This document shows, piece by piece, positions 27,865-36,043 of a DNA stretch of 54,264 nucleotides. The notes beneath the pieces are model-generated. The model did no database searches. It had not been told where the DNA came from and worked only from the letters and a program-made list of their open reading frames with translations. This stretch comes from an uncultured Flavobacteriales bacterium. GTDB taxonomy: Bacteria > Bacteroidota > Bacteroidia > Flavobacteriales_D > Crocinitomicaceae. The position numbers and the translations under genes were made by a program. Where the stretch lies: the NCBI GenBank assembly GCA_903860985.1, contig CAIOSO010000112.1, positions 1-54,264 on the forward strand. Direction: 5' to 3'. Position 1 is the first letter of the stretch; every line of letters starts with the position of its first letter.

Positions 27865-29640
27865 ATGATGGATATGGAATTTGACTTACCTAAAATGGGA
27901 GCAGCAGCAGAAAGTAACGCAAACTCAATCATCAAAGTAATTGGTGTTGGAGGTGGTGGTTCGAATGCAGTGAATCACATGTTCTTGCAAGGAATTGTTG
28001 GGGTAGATTTTATCGTATGTAATACGGATCGTCAAGCCTTAGATATTTCTCCAGTTCCGCACAAAATTCAGTTGGGACCGAATTTAACGGAAGGTAGAGG
28101 AGCTGGGATGATTCCTGAAATGGGAATGAACGCCGCAATTGAAAACATCGAAGAAATTCGTGAGATCCTTTCGAAAAATACGAAAATGGTTTTCGTTACA
28201 GCAGGAATGGGTGGTGGTACTGGAACAGGTGCCGCTCCGGTAATTGCGCAGGTTGCGAAGGACTTAGGGATCCTAACGGTTGGAATTGTAACCGTTCCAT
28301 TTAATTTCGAAGGAAGAAAACGTCGTCAACAAGCAGAAGAAGGATTAGATAAAATGCGTCAAAACGTGGACACCTTGTTAATCATTAACAATGAGCGTTT
28401 ACGTGAATTTGGTAAAAACATGTCGCTTTCAAGTGCATTCTCACATGCTGACAATGTATTAACCGTTGCGGCAAAAGGAATTGCGGAAGTAATTTCGGTG
28501 ACGGGAACAATCAATGTTGATTTCAACGATGTAAATACCGTGCTGCGCAATAGTGGTCAAGCAATCATGGGAAGCGCACTTGCGGAAGGTGAAGACCGTG
28601 CAATTGTCGCAGTGAAGGAAGCATTGACTTCTCCCTTATTGAATGACAATGATATCAACGGTGCAAGTTATGTATTGTTGAATATTACCTACGGTGATAA
28701 AGAAGTCATGATGGACGAAATCACGGAAATCACGGACTATATTCAAGACGCTGCTGGAGCTACAGCAGACGTAATTTGGGGACATGGTTACGATTCGACA
28801 TTAGGCGATAAGATTTGCATCACCTTAATTGCAACAGGATTCTCTTCAACACCTATTACGGGTTTTGAGAGAGCTCCAGAGCGCAAGATCGTCGCGCTGG
28901 AGGATGAGCACAGAAAAGAGATTTTAAGTCCACTTGAATCTCCTGTACAATACACAACGATCCAAAGTGAAATCAATCAAGAACCTTTCTTGAAAGAAGA
29001 GGAGCAAGAGGTGAATCACCATTCCTTTTCTTCTCTAATAGTTACGCCTATCAATGTGGTGGAAACAAGTAGCGAAGAGCCAACGCGTTTTGAATTGGAA
29101 GAACCGATCGTGGACGAAGTGATATCCTACCATTTGGAAGATGAAATTACTTCTGTTGCGGATATGCCAGCTTTCGATGCAGAAGCGTCAATGGATAATT
29201 TCGAGAGTGATGACAGTGCTTTTACTTGGGATGTGATGGACGCAAGTTCTTCATCCGTAGAGGAAGAACCAACGTATCAAGCGCCAGTTCAAATGGTTTC
29301 TGAAGTTCAGGAGCCAGAAACGATCGTTCGCCACATGTTAGAGGATGATGCGGAAGAGCGTTTAAGCATGGAGCCTGCAAAACGCATCCTGTCTCCAGAG
29401 GAACAACAACGCAAAACACAAGAACGTGTTTCACGCATTCAAGAATATACGGCAAAATTGAAAAAAGCAGAAGGCATCGTTGAATTTGAAAACGAACCTG
29501 CATATGTTCGTCGCAACATCAGCATTCAACAATCGACACCAAGTACAGAAGAACGTTTTTCTCGTTTCGGATTGTCGCAAGATGAAGATGGAAAAGTTGG
29601 AATACGCAGCAATAATTTCTTACACGATAACGTAGACTAA
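27865..29640 (+). CDS. ftsZ: Cell-division GTPase FtsZ with long acidic linker
   Basis: FtsZ polymerises into the division ring. The N-terminal VIGVGGGGSNAVNHM and the GTP-binding GMGGGTGTG (residues about 114-122) are intact, as is the T7-loop region following NVDFNDVNTVL. The protein has 591 residues, against about 383 in E. coli. The extra length is an acidic disordered linker at about 335-575, rich in Glu and Ser. The C-terminal peptide NNFLHDNVD, which would bind FtsA, is the form common in Bacteroidota. The gene lies eight bases after ftsA and shares TAATG with the next gene. Confidence 0.97.
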   Translation: MMDMEFDLPKMGAAAESNANSIIKVIGVGGGGSNAVNHMFLQGIVGVDFIVCNTDRQALDISPVPHKIQLGPNLTEGRGAGMIPEMGMNAAIENIEEIREILSKNTKMVFVTAGMGGGTGTGAAPVIAQVAKDLGILTVGIVTVPFNFEGRKRRQQAEEGLDKMRQNVDTLLIINNERLREFGKNMSLSSAFSHADNVLTVAAKGIAEVISVTGTINVDFNDVNTVLRNSGQAIMGSALAEGEDRAIVAVKEALTSPLLNDNDINGASYVLLNITYGDKEVMMDEITEITDYIQDAAGATADVIWGHGYDSTLGDKICITLIATGFSSTPITGFERAPERKIVALEDEHRKEILSPLESPVQYTTIQSEINQEPFLKEEEQEVNHHSFSSLIVTPINVVETSSEEPTRFELEEPIVDEVISYHLEDEITSVADMPAFDAEASMDNFESDDSAFTWDVMDASSSSVEEEPTYQAPVQMVSEVQEPETIVRHMLEDDAEERLSMEPAKRILSPEEQQRKTQERVSRIQEYTAKLKKAEGIVEFENEPAYVRRNISIQQSTPSTEERFSRFGLSQDEDGKVGIRSNNFLHDNVD

Positions 29641-30086
29641 TGGGATTCACAGAACGAATAAATGAGGATATTAAAAAAGCAATGCTAGCTAGAGAAAAAG
29701 AAAAGTTAGCAGCTATAAGAGACATTAAATCCAAATTATTACTAGAAGCAACTTCTGGAAATGGTGATGTGAGTGAAGAGGTAGCGATTAAAATTTGCAT
29801 GAAACTGCACAAACAACGCATGGAAACCTATGATTTGTATGTCGCACAAAATCGTCAAGACTTGGCGGATGATGAATTATTTCAAGCGAAAGTCATCGAG
29901 GCTTATTTGCCACAAATGATGAGTGAGGAGGAAGTAAAATCGGAAGTTGCTGCGGCAATTCAATCAGTAGGCGCATCTGGACCTCAAGATATGGGGAAAG
30001 TGATGGGTGTACTCAGCGGGAAATTAGCAGGGAAAGCCGACGGGAAATTAATTGCTTCTTTAGTAAAAGAACGATTAGCGAATTAA
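29640..30086 (+). CDS. GatB/YqeY domain protein
   Basis: The 148-residue protein matches the YqeY family, which resembles the tRNA-binding tail of the GatB amidotransferase subunit. FTERINEDIKKAMLAREKEK at the start, LADDELFQAKVIEAYLPQMM in the middle and GPQDMGKVMGVLS near the end are characteristic. Function is not established; tRNA binding is presumed by homology. Its ATG overlaps the ftsZ stop by one base, so it is translated with the division genes, an arrangement common in Bacteroidota. A terminator follows. Confidence 0.92.
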   Translation: MGFTERINEDIKKAMLAREKEKLAAIRDIKSKLLLEATSGNGDVSEEVAIKICMKLHKQRMETYDLYVAQNRQDLADDELFQAKVIEAYLPQMMSEEEVKSEVAAAIQSVGASGPQDMGKVMGVLSGKLAGKADGKLIASLVKERLAN

Positions 30087-30108
30087 TGGCAACAAACAAC
30101 AAATACTG

Positions 30109-30134
30109 AAAAACGCATCTTATGGTGCGTTTTT
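30109..30134 (+). terminator. Terminator of the dcw operon
   Basis: The arms AAAAACGCA (30109-30117) and TGCGTTTTT (30126-30134) form a nine-pair stem with an eight-base loop, and the T run serves as release tract. It lies 23 bases after the yqeY-like gene and separates the 16-kb division operon from the methionine salvage genes. Confidence 0.85.
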
Positions 30135-30158
30135 CTTCGTTTATATAAGATCTATCAA

Positions 30159-30740
30159 ATGAAAGCTAGCTTAGCAGAAACAATTCGAGCATATCATCTA
30201 AAGGGATGGTCACCCGCTACTTCAACCAATTACTCTTTTAAAGAGGATGGTCAAATATGGGTTTCGCGTTCTGGTGTAGATAAGTCTTCTTTTCATGCTG
30301 AAGATTTTATCTCAATCGATATACACGGAAATGTGACGGCGCCATTTGAAGGAATTAAACCTTCAGATGAAACAATGATTCACGTACTTATTTATCGTTT
30401 ATTCCCCGAAGCTCAAGTGATATTGCATAGTCACTCCAAAAACCCTGTGTTGATTTCGAAAAAATACGAGCTGATTTTCCCTGTGGAAAACTATGAGTTG
30501 CAAAAAGGATTTTCGGGAGTGTCCACACATGCATGTCGTATTCAAATACCCATCTTTGAAAATGCTCAGGAAATGAGTTATTTCGAACGAGTACTGACTG
30601 ACCGCAAATCTGAAATCCAACAGCATTGTTTCATCATTCGTCAACATGGAACCTATGCATGGGGAGAAAATCTATTTGAGGCTAAAAGACATTTAGAAAC
30701 CTTGGATTATCTTTGTGAGTGTGAATTAAATCAATTCTAA
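30159..30740 (+). CDS. mtnB: Methylthioribulose-1-phosphate dehydratase
   Basis: MtnB dehydrates 5-methylthioribulose 1-phosphate in methionine salvage. The 193-residue protein belongs to the class II aldolase fold. His90 and His92 (ILHSHS) and His163 (RQHGTYAWG) form the zinc site, and GWSPATSTNYS and KPSDET are family signatures. The ATG at 30159 follows the dcw terminator by 24 bases, with no clear consensus promoter. The stop overlaps mtnD by one base (TAATG). Confidence 0.93.
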   Translation: MKASLAETIRAYHLKGWSPATSTNYSFKEDGQIWVSRSGVDKSSFHAEDFISIDIHGNVTAPFEGIKPSDETMIHVLIYRLFPEAQVILHSHSKNPVLISKKYELIFPVENYELQKGFSGVSTHACRIQIPIFENAQEMSYFERVLTDRKSEIQQHCFIIRQHGTYAWGENLFEAKRHLETLDYLCECELNQF

Positions 30741-31285
30741 TGGCCATTTTATCGATACCGAATCAGCAAGTACAAGTGACAGATCCGCAGGAAATTAGAG
30801 CCTTCATGAACGATCGTGGAATTTTCTTTGATCAATGGTTTTGTGATGTGGAATTTGAAGATCATGCAAGCACAGAAGAAATTTTGGCTGCATATCATTC
30901 AGATTTAGATCCATTCATGAAAAATGGGGGATACCAAACAGCAGATGTCATTTCCATCAATTCCTTAACAGAAAATTACGAGGCAATTCGCGCCAAGTTT
31001 TTGGCTGAACATACGCATTCGGAAGATGAAATTCGTTTTTTTGTGGATGGACAAGGACTATTCTGGTTTCATTTAGAAAACGAAGATGTTTTCAATTTAC
31101 TGTGTGAACGTGGCGATTTAATTTCTGTCCCTGCTGGCACAAAACACTGGTTCGATGCTGGAGAAAAACTTCCTTTCGTTAAAGCCATTCGCATTTTTAT
31201 AGACATGTCCGGTTGGATTCCAGAATATACGGAATCAGGTTTGGAGCAACAATTTAATGAGTTTAATTTCCCAAAACGTGGATAG
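30740..31285 (+). CDS. mtnD: Acireductone dioxygenase
   Basis: The 181-residue cupin oxidises acireductone to formate and the keto acid precursor of methionine when iron is bound; the nickel form yields an off-pathway product. The metal ligands are visible: His91, His93 and Glu97 in EHTHSEDE, and His136 in PAGTKHWFD. The ATG overlaps mtnB by one base and the following mtnC by 29 bases. All three genes are therefore one transcription unit and probably coupled in translation. Confidence 0.95.
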   Translation: MAILSIPNQQVQVTDPQEIRAFMNDRGIFFDQWFCDVEFEDHASTEEILAAYHSDLDPFMKNGGYQTADVISINSLTENYEAIRAKFLAEHTHSEDEIRFFVDGQGLFWFHLENEDVFNLLCERGDLISVPAGTKHWFDAGEKLPFVKAIRIFIDMSGWIPEYTESGLEQQFNEFNFPKRG

Positions 31286-31961
31286 TCAAATTAAGTATAT
31301 TTTAAGTGATATTGAGGGAACAACTTCCTCCATTTCTTTTGTGGTAGATGAATTGTTTCCCTATTTCAGAGAGCACATTCAAGAATTGCCAAAAATGGCG
31401 CAGGTGAGTGAGGTAAAAGAATCGTTCGCCCAAGTCATAAACATGGTAAAAGAAGAAGAAGGAAAAAGCATTACCACAACCGAAGAAGTGATTGCCTATT
31501 TGGATCAATGGTGCCGCGAAGACCGAAAAGCAACGCCACTAAAAACATTACAAGGATTCGTTTGGAAAAAAGCCTATGAAGAAGGGGCAATCAAGGGACA
31601 TGTATATGATGACGTTCCTACTTGTTTCAACAAATGGAGAGCAAACGGACTTAAAATTGGAATTTTTTCATCGGGTTCTATTCATGCACAAAAATTGCTT
31701 TTTCAACATAGTTGTTTTGGTGATTTGAGCAAACATTTATCTAATTTTTTCGATACAAATACAGGTCCCAAAAGGGATGTAGCAACCTATAAGGCGATTG
31801 CGGAAATTTTGGATTTAGAACCAAATCAAATTTTATTCCTTTCTGATATCATCGAAGAATTAATTTCAGCAGATGAAATTGGATACCAAACCATTCAATT
31901 GGTTCGTCCTGGCTCAACTGGCAATTGGAAGCAAACCGTTTCCACGTTTAATGAAATTTAA
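31257..31961 (+). CDS. mtnC: Enolase-phosphatase MtnC
   Basis: This HAD-family enzyme enolises and dephosphorylates diketo-5-methylthiopentyl phosphate to acireductone, the substrate of the preceding gene. The catalytic LSDIEGTTSSISFV has its first Asp near residue 18, SSGSIHAQ is motif II and FLSDIIEELISADEIG is motif III. The ATG at 31257 overlaps mtnD by 29 bases; a GTG at 31278 would shorten that to eight and remains possible. The product has about 234 residues, normal for the single-domain bacterial form. Confidence 0.94.
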   Translation: MSLISQNVDSQIKYILSDIEGTTSSISFVVDELFPYFREHIQELPKMAQVSEVKESFAQVINMVKEEEGKSITTTEEVIAYLDQWCREDRKATPLKTLQGFVWKKAYEEGAIKGHVYDDVPTCFNKWRANGLKIGIFSSGSIHAQKLLFQHSCFGDLSKHLSNFFDTNTGPKRDVATYKAIAEILDLEPNQILFLSDIIEELISADEIGYQTIQLVRPGSTGNWKQTVSTFNEI

Positions 31962-31994
31962 CGGAGATTCTTCCTTATTAAAAATACAATTCAT

Positions 31995-32026
31995 AAAAAA
32001 AGCCGATCAATTGATCGGCTTTTTTT
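31995..32026. terminator. Bidirectional terminator between mtnC and the DUF1573 gene
   Basis: A perfect palindrome with 16-base arms (seven A, GCCGATCAA, and its mirror ending in seven T) lies between two convergent genes. It can end transcripts in both directions. Confidence 0.9.
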
Positions 32027-32045
32027 ATGTGATAAGAGTATGATC

Positions 32046-32489
32046 TTAGTTGTTGATTGGTGCACCAGCGTTGTTTACTGGAGTTCCAACTTCTGGAGCT
32101 GGTCCAACTTCACCTTTAATACGAATTACTTTGTTTGGCTCATTAATCGCGTTCGAAGTAATGGTTACGTTTTTATTGATTGGACCTGGGCGGTTTGTAT
32201 CGTATTTAACACGAATAACACCTTTAGCTCCTGGTGCAATAGGTTCTTTCGGCCACTCAGGAACCGTACATCCACAAGATCCTTTAGCGTTTGAAATGAT
32301 TAATGGCTCATCTCCTGTGTTTTTGAATTCGAAATTACAATATGGTTCTCCACCGTATTTGATGTTACCGTAGTCATGCGTTTCTTTGCTGAATTCGATT
32401 TTTGCACCTTTCTCAATTTGTGCATTCACTGTGTTCATTCCCAATACTGCGATGAACATAATCCCAAAGGATAAAAAAAGTTTTTTCAT
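32046..32489 (-). CDS. Secreted DUF1573 protein
   Basis: The 147-residue protein has a signal peptide ending near TVNAQ and one DUF1573 domain, an immunoglobulin-like fold related to ASH/MSP domains. The hallmarks are the FSKETHDYGNIKYG start, FKNTGDEPLIISNAKGSCGC with a paired cysteine motif, and VKYDTNRPG. The ATG at 32489 is preferred over an upstream TTG. The final 20 residues are a Pro-, Asn- and Ala-rich tail. The function of this common Bacteroidota family is not known; the protein is probably periplasmic or surface-bound. Confidence 0.9.
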   Translation of the reverse strand: MKKLFLSFGIMFIAVLGMNTVNAQIEKGAKIEFSKETHDYGNIKYGGEPYCNFEFKNTGDEPLIISNAKGSCGCTVPEWPKEPIAPGAKGVIRVKYDTNRPGPINKNVTITSNAINEPNKVIRIKGEVGPAPEVGTPVNNAGAPINN

Positions 32490-32509
32490 AGTCAATTGAT
32501 TTTATGAAT

Positions 32510-32517
32510 CAAACATA
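32510..32517 (-). promoter_or_regulatory. -7 box of the DUF1573 gene
   Basis: The minus strand reads TATGTTTG (TAnnTTTG) 20 bases before the ATG. No convincing -33 element is visible at the expected distance. Confidence 0.5.
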
Positions 32518-32605
32518 CGCAGGATTGACAAGAACATTTTTTATTTAACTAAATGTTAACAGAATTAATGATCTAAAAATGGATGAAATCAAGATTTGCA
32601 TATGG

Positions 32606-33607
32606 CTATTTTTTTAACCAACCTCTTTTCATAAAGAGCGCCAACAATCCAACACCAAGTGCAAACATCAATGCGATTACTGTATAATAACCATATGGAT
32701 ATTTCAACTCGGGCATGTGTTCGAAATTCATTCCATAAACTCCTACAATAAAGGTTAATGGAATGAAGATGGAACTAACCACTGTTAATACGCGCATGAT
32801 TTCGTTCATTCGTTGTCCTTGAGCGGCATAATACAAATTCGCCATTCCTTCCAGAATTTGCTTATTAGCATCAATTTCTTCTAGCACACTTGTACAAGAG
32901 GCGTGTAAACTGCGGTAATAGTGTCGATTGATTCTTTGTATAAATGGACTATCGCTATTTTCCAATTGGTTTGTAATATCGCGCATCGGTTGCGCAATTT
33001 TGCGCAACTCAATGAGTTTTCGCTTTTCTAATTCGATGCTCGATAAAATTGATTTGTCTTGTACTATGTGTAGCTTCGCATCAATGGTTTCTATTTGCGT
33101 CGAAATATCTTCTAAGACTTCAAAGTAATTGTCTATGATTGCTTCCAACATGCGAAACATCAAAAAATCCGAGCCTTTCGTTCGTATTTTACCCCTTCCT
33201 TTTTCAATTCGGTCACGAACATCTGTAAAGTGATCAGATGGTTTATCTTGAAACGAAATCAGGTAATTTTCCCCCATTAAAAAGGAAATTTGATCTTGAT
33301 GTAAATATGGATTTTCGACTTCCTTAGGCAATGCGGACATCACATAGAAGGACATGTACTTACTGTATTCTTCAATTTTTGGACGTCGAACTTGGTGATG
33401 AATATTTTCTATCGATAATTTATCAATTCCCAATTTATGACATAAATGCTCAATTGATGCAGCTTCATCCGTTCCATGGAAGTTCAACCAAGCCACATGG
33501 TCCTTATCGAGCTCGGACTCTAAAAATTCATTGGCGAAATACGCTGGTGATTCCTGTTTGATGGAATAAAAAGTAGCATTATACTTATAAAGCTGAACAT
33601 TTGCCAT
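32606..33607 (-). CDS. corA: CorA-family magnesium/cobalt transporter
   Basis: CorA is a pentameric inner-membrane channel for magnesium. I chose the ATG at 33607, giving 333 residues starting MANVQLYKYNATF. The frame continues upstream for 38 codons but overlaps a small gene in another frame and looks non-coding. The C-terminal two membrane helices and the GMN signature in VYGMNFEHMPEL are present, and the long cytoplasmic helices precede them. It lies seven bases after a FeoB-associated gene, so it is probably transcribed with the feo genes. Confidence 0.94.
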   Translation of the reverse strand: MANVQLYKYNATFYSIKQESPAYFANEFLESELDKDHVAWLNFHGTDEAASIEHLCHKLGIDKLSIENIHHQVRRPKIEEYSKYMSFYVMSALPKEVENPYLHQDQISFLMGENYLISFQDKPSDHFTDVRDRIEKGRGKIRTKGSDFLMFRMLEAIIDNYFEVLEDISTQIETIDAKLHIVQDKSILSSIELEKRKLIELRKIAQPMRDITNQLENSDSPFIQRINRHYYRSLHASCTSVLEEIDANKQILEGMANLYYAAQGQRMNEIMRVLTVVSSIFIPLTFIVGVYGMNFEHMPELKYPYGYYTVIALMFALGVGLLALFMKRGWLKK

Positions 33608-33614
33608 AATCTTG

Positions 33615-33743
33615 TTATTCTTTGGTTTGATGCAAGGCACAACCTTCACAGCTAGAATTCTTTTTGGAAAATTGACTCCAAATCCTCCTTCCGAGGTATA
33701 CCAAGGAAAGTCCAAGTGCAAGGAAAATAACCAACAGTTGCAT
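33615..33743 (-). CDS. FeoB-associated Cys-rich small membrane protein
   Basis: This 42-residue open frame starts MQLLVIFLALGLSLVYLGRR, a single membrane helix followed by arginines. It ends with a short tail that has the Cys-x-x-Cys pair SCEGCALH. It matches the pattern of the FeoB-associated Cys-rich membrane proteins encoded directly after feoB in many bacteria; a FeoC-like role has been suggested. It lies 30 bases after feoB and seven bases before corA on the same strand. It overlaps in another frame the spurious N-terminal extension of corA. It is easily missed because of its length. Confidence 0.85.
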   Translation of the reverse strand: MQLLVIFLALGLSLVYLGRRIWSQFSKKNSSCEGCALHQTKE

Positions 33744-33773
33744 ATCTGAACGAATTTAAGCTTTATCTGTGAA

Positions 33774-35726
33774 TTAAGAAAGGATACTAAAAGTAAACCA
33801 TGCCGATACGTAGGCCAAGGCTCCCATGAACAAAAGTTGAATGATTGGCCATTTCCACGAATTCGTTTCGCGTTTCACTACGGCCAATGTTGCCATACAC
33901 TGCATGGCAAAAACGTAAAATACCATTAAAGAAACTCCACTTGCCAAGGTGAAAACGGGAGTCCCATCAGCTTTTACCTCGTTGCGCATGCGATCAATCA
34001 ATAAGGTTTGCGCAGCGCCTTCATTTTGAACGGCATAGATGGTCGCTAAAGAACCGACAAACACTTCTCTTGCCGCAAAAGATGTTATCAATGAAATTCC
34101 AATTTTCCAATCATAACCTAGGGGTGCAATGATCGGTTCCATTCCTTTACCAAGCAAACCGATATAGGAATTGGATAGTTTACAGGAAGCCATCGCTTGA
34201 GATTGTTCCGCTTTCGTCATGGATTGATAGGCGCTGCTTTTACTCAGTCCATGCATCGAACCTTCCATGTCTGTACCAAAACTCGCTAGAAACCAGAGAA
34301 TAATCGAAATTGCCAAAATGATTTTTCCTGCATCGATGATGAATATCTTTACCTTTTCCAATACATTAATAAGGACATTTCCCCAACGTGGATTCTTATA
34401 GTCCGGAAGCTCCATTAACAGAAATCCTTTCTCTTTTTGCTTAATAAACAATTTTAAGAGAAAAGAAACCAATAGCGCGAATACAATCCCCAGACTGTAC
34501 AATCCGAATAATACGATTCCCTGTAAATTAATGAATCCAAAAACAAAGGTTTTCGGAATGACCAAGGAAATCAAAAGGGTATAAACTGGAATACGGGCGC
34601 TACAACTCATGAATGGCGCAACGAGAATGGTAATCAGTCTTTCCTTCCAATTGGAGATTGTTCGCGTAGCCATAATTCCAGGGATCGCACAGGCAATACT
34701 AGACATCAGTGGAACAACACTCTTTCCATTCAAACCAAATGGTCGCATGAGCCGGTCCATGATAAAGACCACTCTGGACAAATAACCACTTTCTTCTAAG
34801 ATCGATATGAAGAAGAAGAGCATGGCAATTTGAGGCACAAAAACGACAACACCCCCAATTCCAGGAATGATTCCTTGCGATAGTAAATCGTTTGCAAGTC
34901 CAGGTTGAATCGAATGACTCGTCCAACTGGATAGATGGGCGAATAATGCATCAATCCAATTCATCGGTGCATTGGCAAACGTAAAAATGAATTGAAAAAT
35001 GGTCAATAAAACCATGGCAAATATCACATATCCGAAAACGGGATGGATCAAAACACGATCGATTTTTCGAGAGGTGCTTTCCCCAAACGGCTCCTTCGTT
35101 TGAACCACCTTTATTAAGGCACTTTTGATTTTCTTCAAACGTTCCTCTGCTTCCAATTTTTGAGCTGAAACATCATCCAAAGGGCATAATGGGTATCCAT
35201 CGATGAACCATTGATGGTGAACATAGGTACTTTCTAATCCTGCAAGGGCCTGAAGGATTCGGTCTTTACCAAGTCCGATGCGTGCATTGGATTGTACAAT
35301 GGGTACACTTGGAAATAATTTGGATAACTCGTCTACTGATATGGTGATTCCTTTACGTTGTGCAAGATCCCACATATTGAGGACAAGCACACAAGGAATA
35401 CCAAGATCATAGACTTGAGAAAAGAACAACAAATTCCGTTGTAAATTACTCGCGTCCACCACAAAGATGATTTGATTTGGATGCTGTGAATGCGCAGGCT
35501 TAGACAAGACATCAAATACGACTGATTCTTCTTTAGATCTTGGGTAAATGCTATAGGTGCCGGGAAAATCGATGAGTTCGTGCTGAACATTGTCCACCGT
35601 AACAAATCCACTTCGTTTGTCGACCGTAACTCCGGGGAAATTCCCTACCTGTTGACGCAAACCTGTCAATAGATTGAATACAGAGCTTTTACCAGTATTC
35701 GGATTGCCGAGTAACGCAATTTTCAT
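33774..35726 (-). CDS. feoB: Ferrous iron transporter FeoB
   Basis: FeoB moves Fe2+ across the inner membrane and is controlled by an N-terminal G-domain. I chose the ATG at 35726 (MKIALLGNPNTGKSSVF); a TTG three codons upstream is less likely. The G1 motif GNPNTGKSS, DFPGTY (G3) and NMWD (G4) are intact. A membrane domain with two gate regions follows (GLNGKSVVPLMSS, and FAAREVFVGSLATIY). The 650 residues are somewhat shorter than E. coli FeoB (773). feoA lies 33 bases upstream. Confidence 0.97.
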   Translation of the reverse strand: MKIALLGNPNTGKSSVFNLLTGLRQQVGNFPGVTVDKRSGFVTVDNVQHELIDFPGTYSIYPRSKEESVVFDVLSKPAHSQHPNQIIFVVDASNLQRNLLFFSQVYDLGIPCVLVLNMWDLAQRKGITISVDELSKLFPSVPIVQSNARIGLGKDRILQALAGLESTYVHHQWFIDGYPLCPLDDVSAQKLEAEERLKKIKSALIKVVQTKEPFGESTSRKIDRVLIHPVFGYVIFAMVLLTIFQFIFTFANAPMNWIDALFAHLSSWTSHSIQPGLANDLLSQGIIPGIGGVVVFVPQIAMLFFFISILEESGYLSRVVFIMDRLMRPFGLNGKSVVPLMSSIACAIPGIMATRTISNWKERLITILVAPFMSCSARIPVYTLLISLVIPKTFVFGFINLQGIVLFGLYSLGIVFALLVSFLLKLFIKQKEKGFLLMELPDYKNPRWGNVLINVLEKVKIFIIDAGKIILAISIILWFLASFGTDMEGSMHGLSKSSAYQSMTKAEQSQAMASCKLSNSYIGLLGKGMEPIIAPLGYDWKIGISLITSFAAREVFVGSLATIYAVQNEGAAQTLLIDRMRNEVKADGTPVFTLASGVSLMVFYVFAMQCMATLAVVKRETNSWKWPIIQLLFMGALAYVSAWFTFSILS

Positions 35727-35759
35727 GATTTGCAAACTTATTAATTTTGATTCAAAGCA

Positions 35760-35984
35760 TTAGGCTTTCACTTCAATAAATTGCGCTTCTTCTAAACGGA
35801 GGGTAAGGACCGAGCCATTTAGTTCAATGGCAATTGGATCCCCAAATGGTGCTTTGAATAAAGTGGTGATGAGCTGACCTGAAACTAAACCCATTTCCGT
35901 TAACTTGGACGAAATTGGAGAATGGTCCACCGATACGATTTCTACCACGCGCTTCAATCCAATTCGGTCTAAGGTATTTAACAT
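35760..35984 (-). CDS. feoA: Ferrous iron transport accessory protein FeoA
   Basis: FeoA is a small SH3-like cytoplasmic protein needed for FeoB activity. The 74-residue product has the usual pattern, including SSKLTEMGLVSGQLI and APFGDPIAIELNG. It is the first gene of the feoA-feoB operon. A consensus promoter ends four bases before its ATG, and an inverted repeat overlaps the -33 box. Together these predict regulated expression from a leaderless or nearly leaderless mRNA. Confidence 0.95.
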   Translation of the reverse strand: MLNTLDRIGLKRVVEIVSVDHSPISSKLTEMGLVSGQLITTLFKAPFGDPIAIELNGSVLTLRLEEAQFIEVKA

Positions 35985-35988
35985 AGCA

Positions 35989-36019
35989 CAAAACTACATT
36001 CCTTTCTGCTGAATTCAAA
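35989..36019 (-). promoter_or_regulatory. Promoter of the feoA-feoB operon
   Basis: On the minus strand TTTG (36019-36016) is followed after 19 bases by TAGTTTTG (35996-35989). Both elements and spacing match the Bacteroidota consensus. The -7 box ends four bases before the feoA ATG, so transcription should begin near the start codon. Confidence 0.75.
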
Positions 36020-36039
36020 TACCATAAAAGTGGTATTTG
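36016..36039. promoter_or_regulatory. Inverted-repeat operator candidate before feoA
   Basis: The sequence CAAATACCA-N6-TGGTATTTG is a perfect inverted repeat with nine-base arms and a six-base spacer. One arm contains the -33 TTTG of the feoA promoter, so a bound dimer would block polymerase. It begins five bases after the aspartate kinase stop, but no T run follows the second arm, so it is a poor terminator. It is not an obvious Fur consensus. An iron-responsive repressor is inferred from location. Confidence 0.6.
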
Positions 36040-36043
36040 CAGC

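Noticed and set aside
30086-30158. SAM-type riboswitch before mtnB
   Set aside because: The interval is 72 bases and is mostly the dcw terminator; there is no room or conserved core for a riboswitch.
33608-33721. 38-codon N-terminal extension of corA
   Set aside because: The frame is open but has no similarity to CorA N-termini and overlaps the better-supported FeoB-associated gene in another frame.
36016-36039. The inverted repeat as terminator of the aspartate kinase gene
   Set aside because: No T run follows the second arm on the minus strand, and the repeat overlaps a consensus -33 box.
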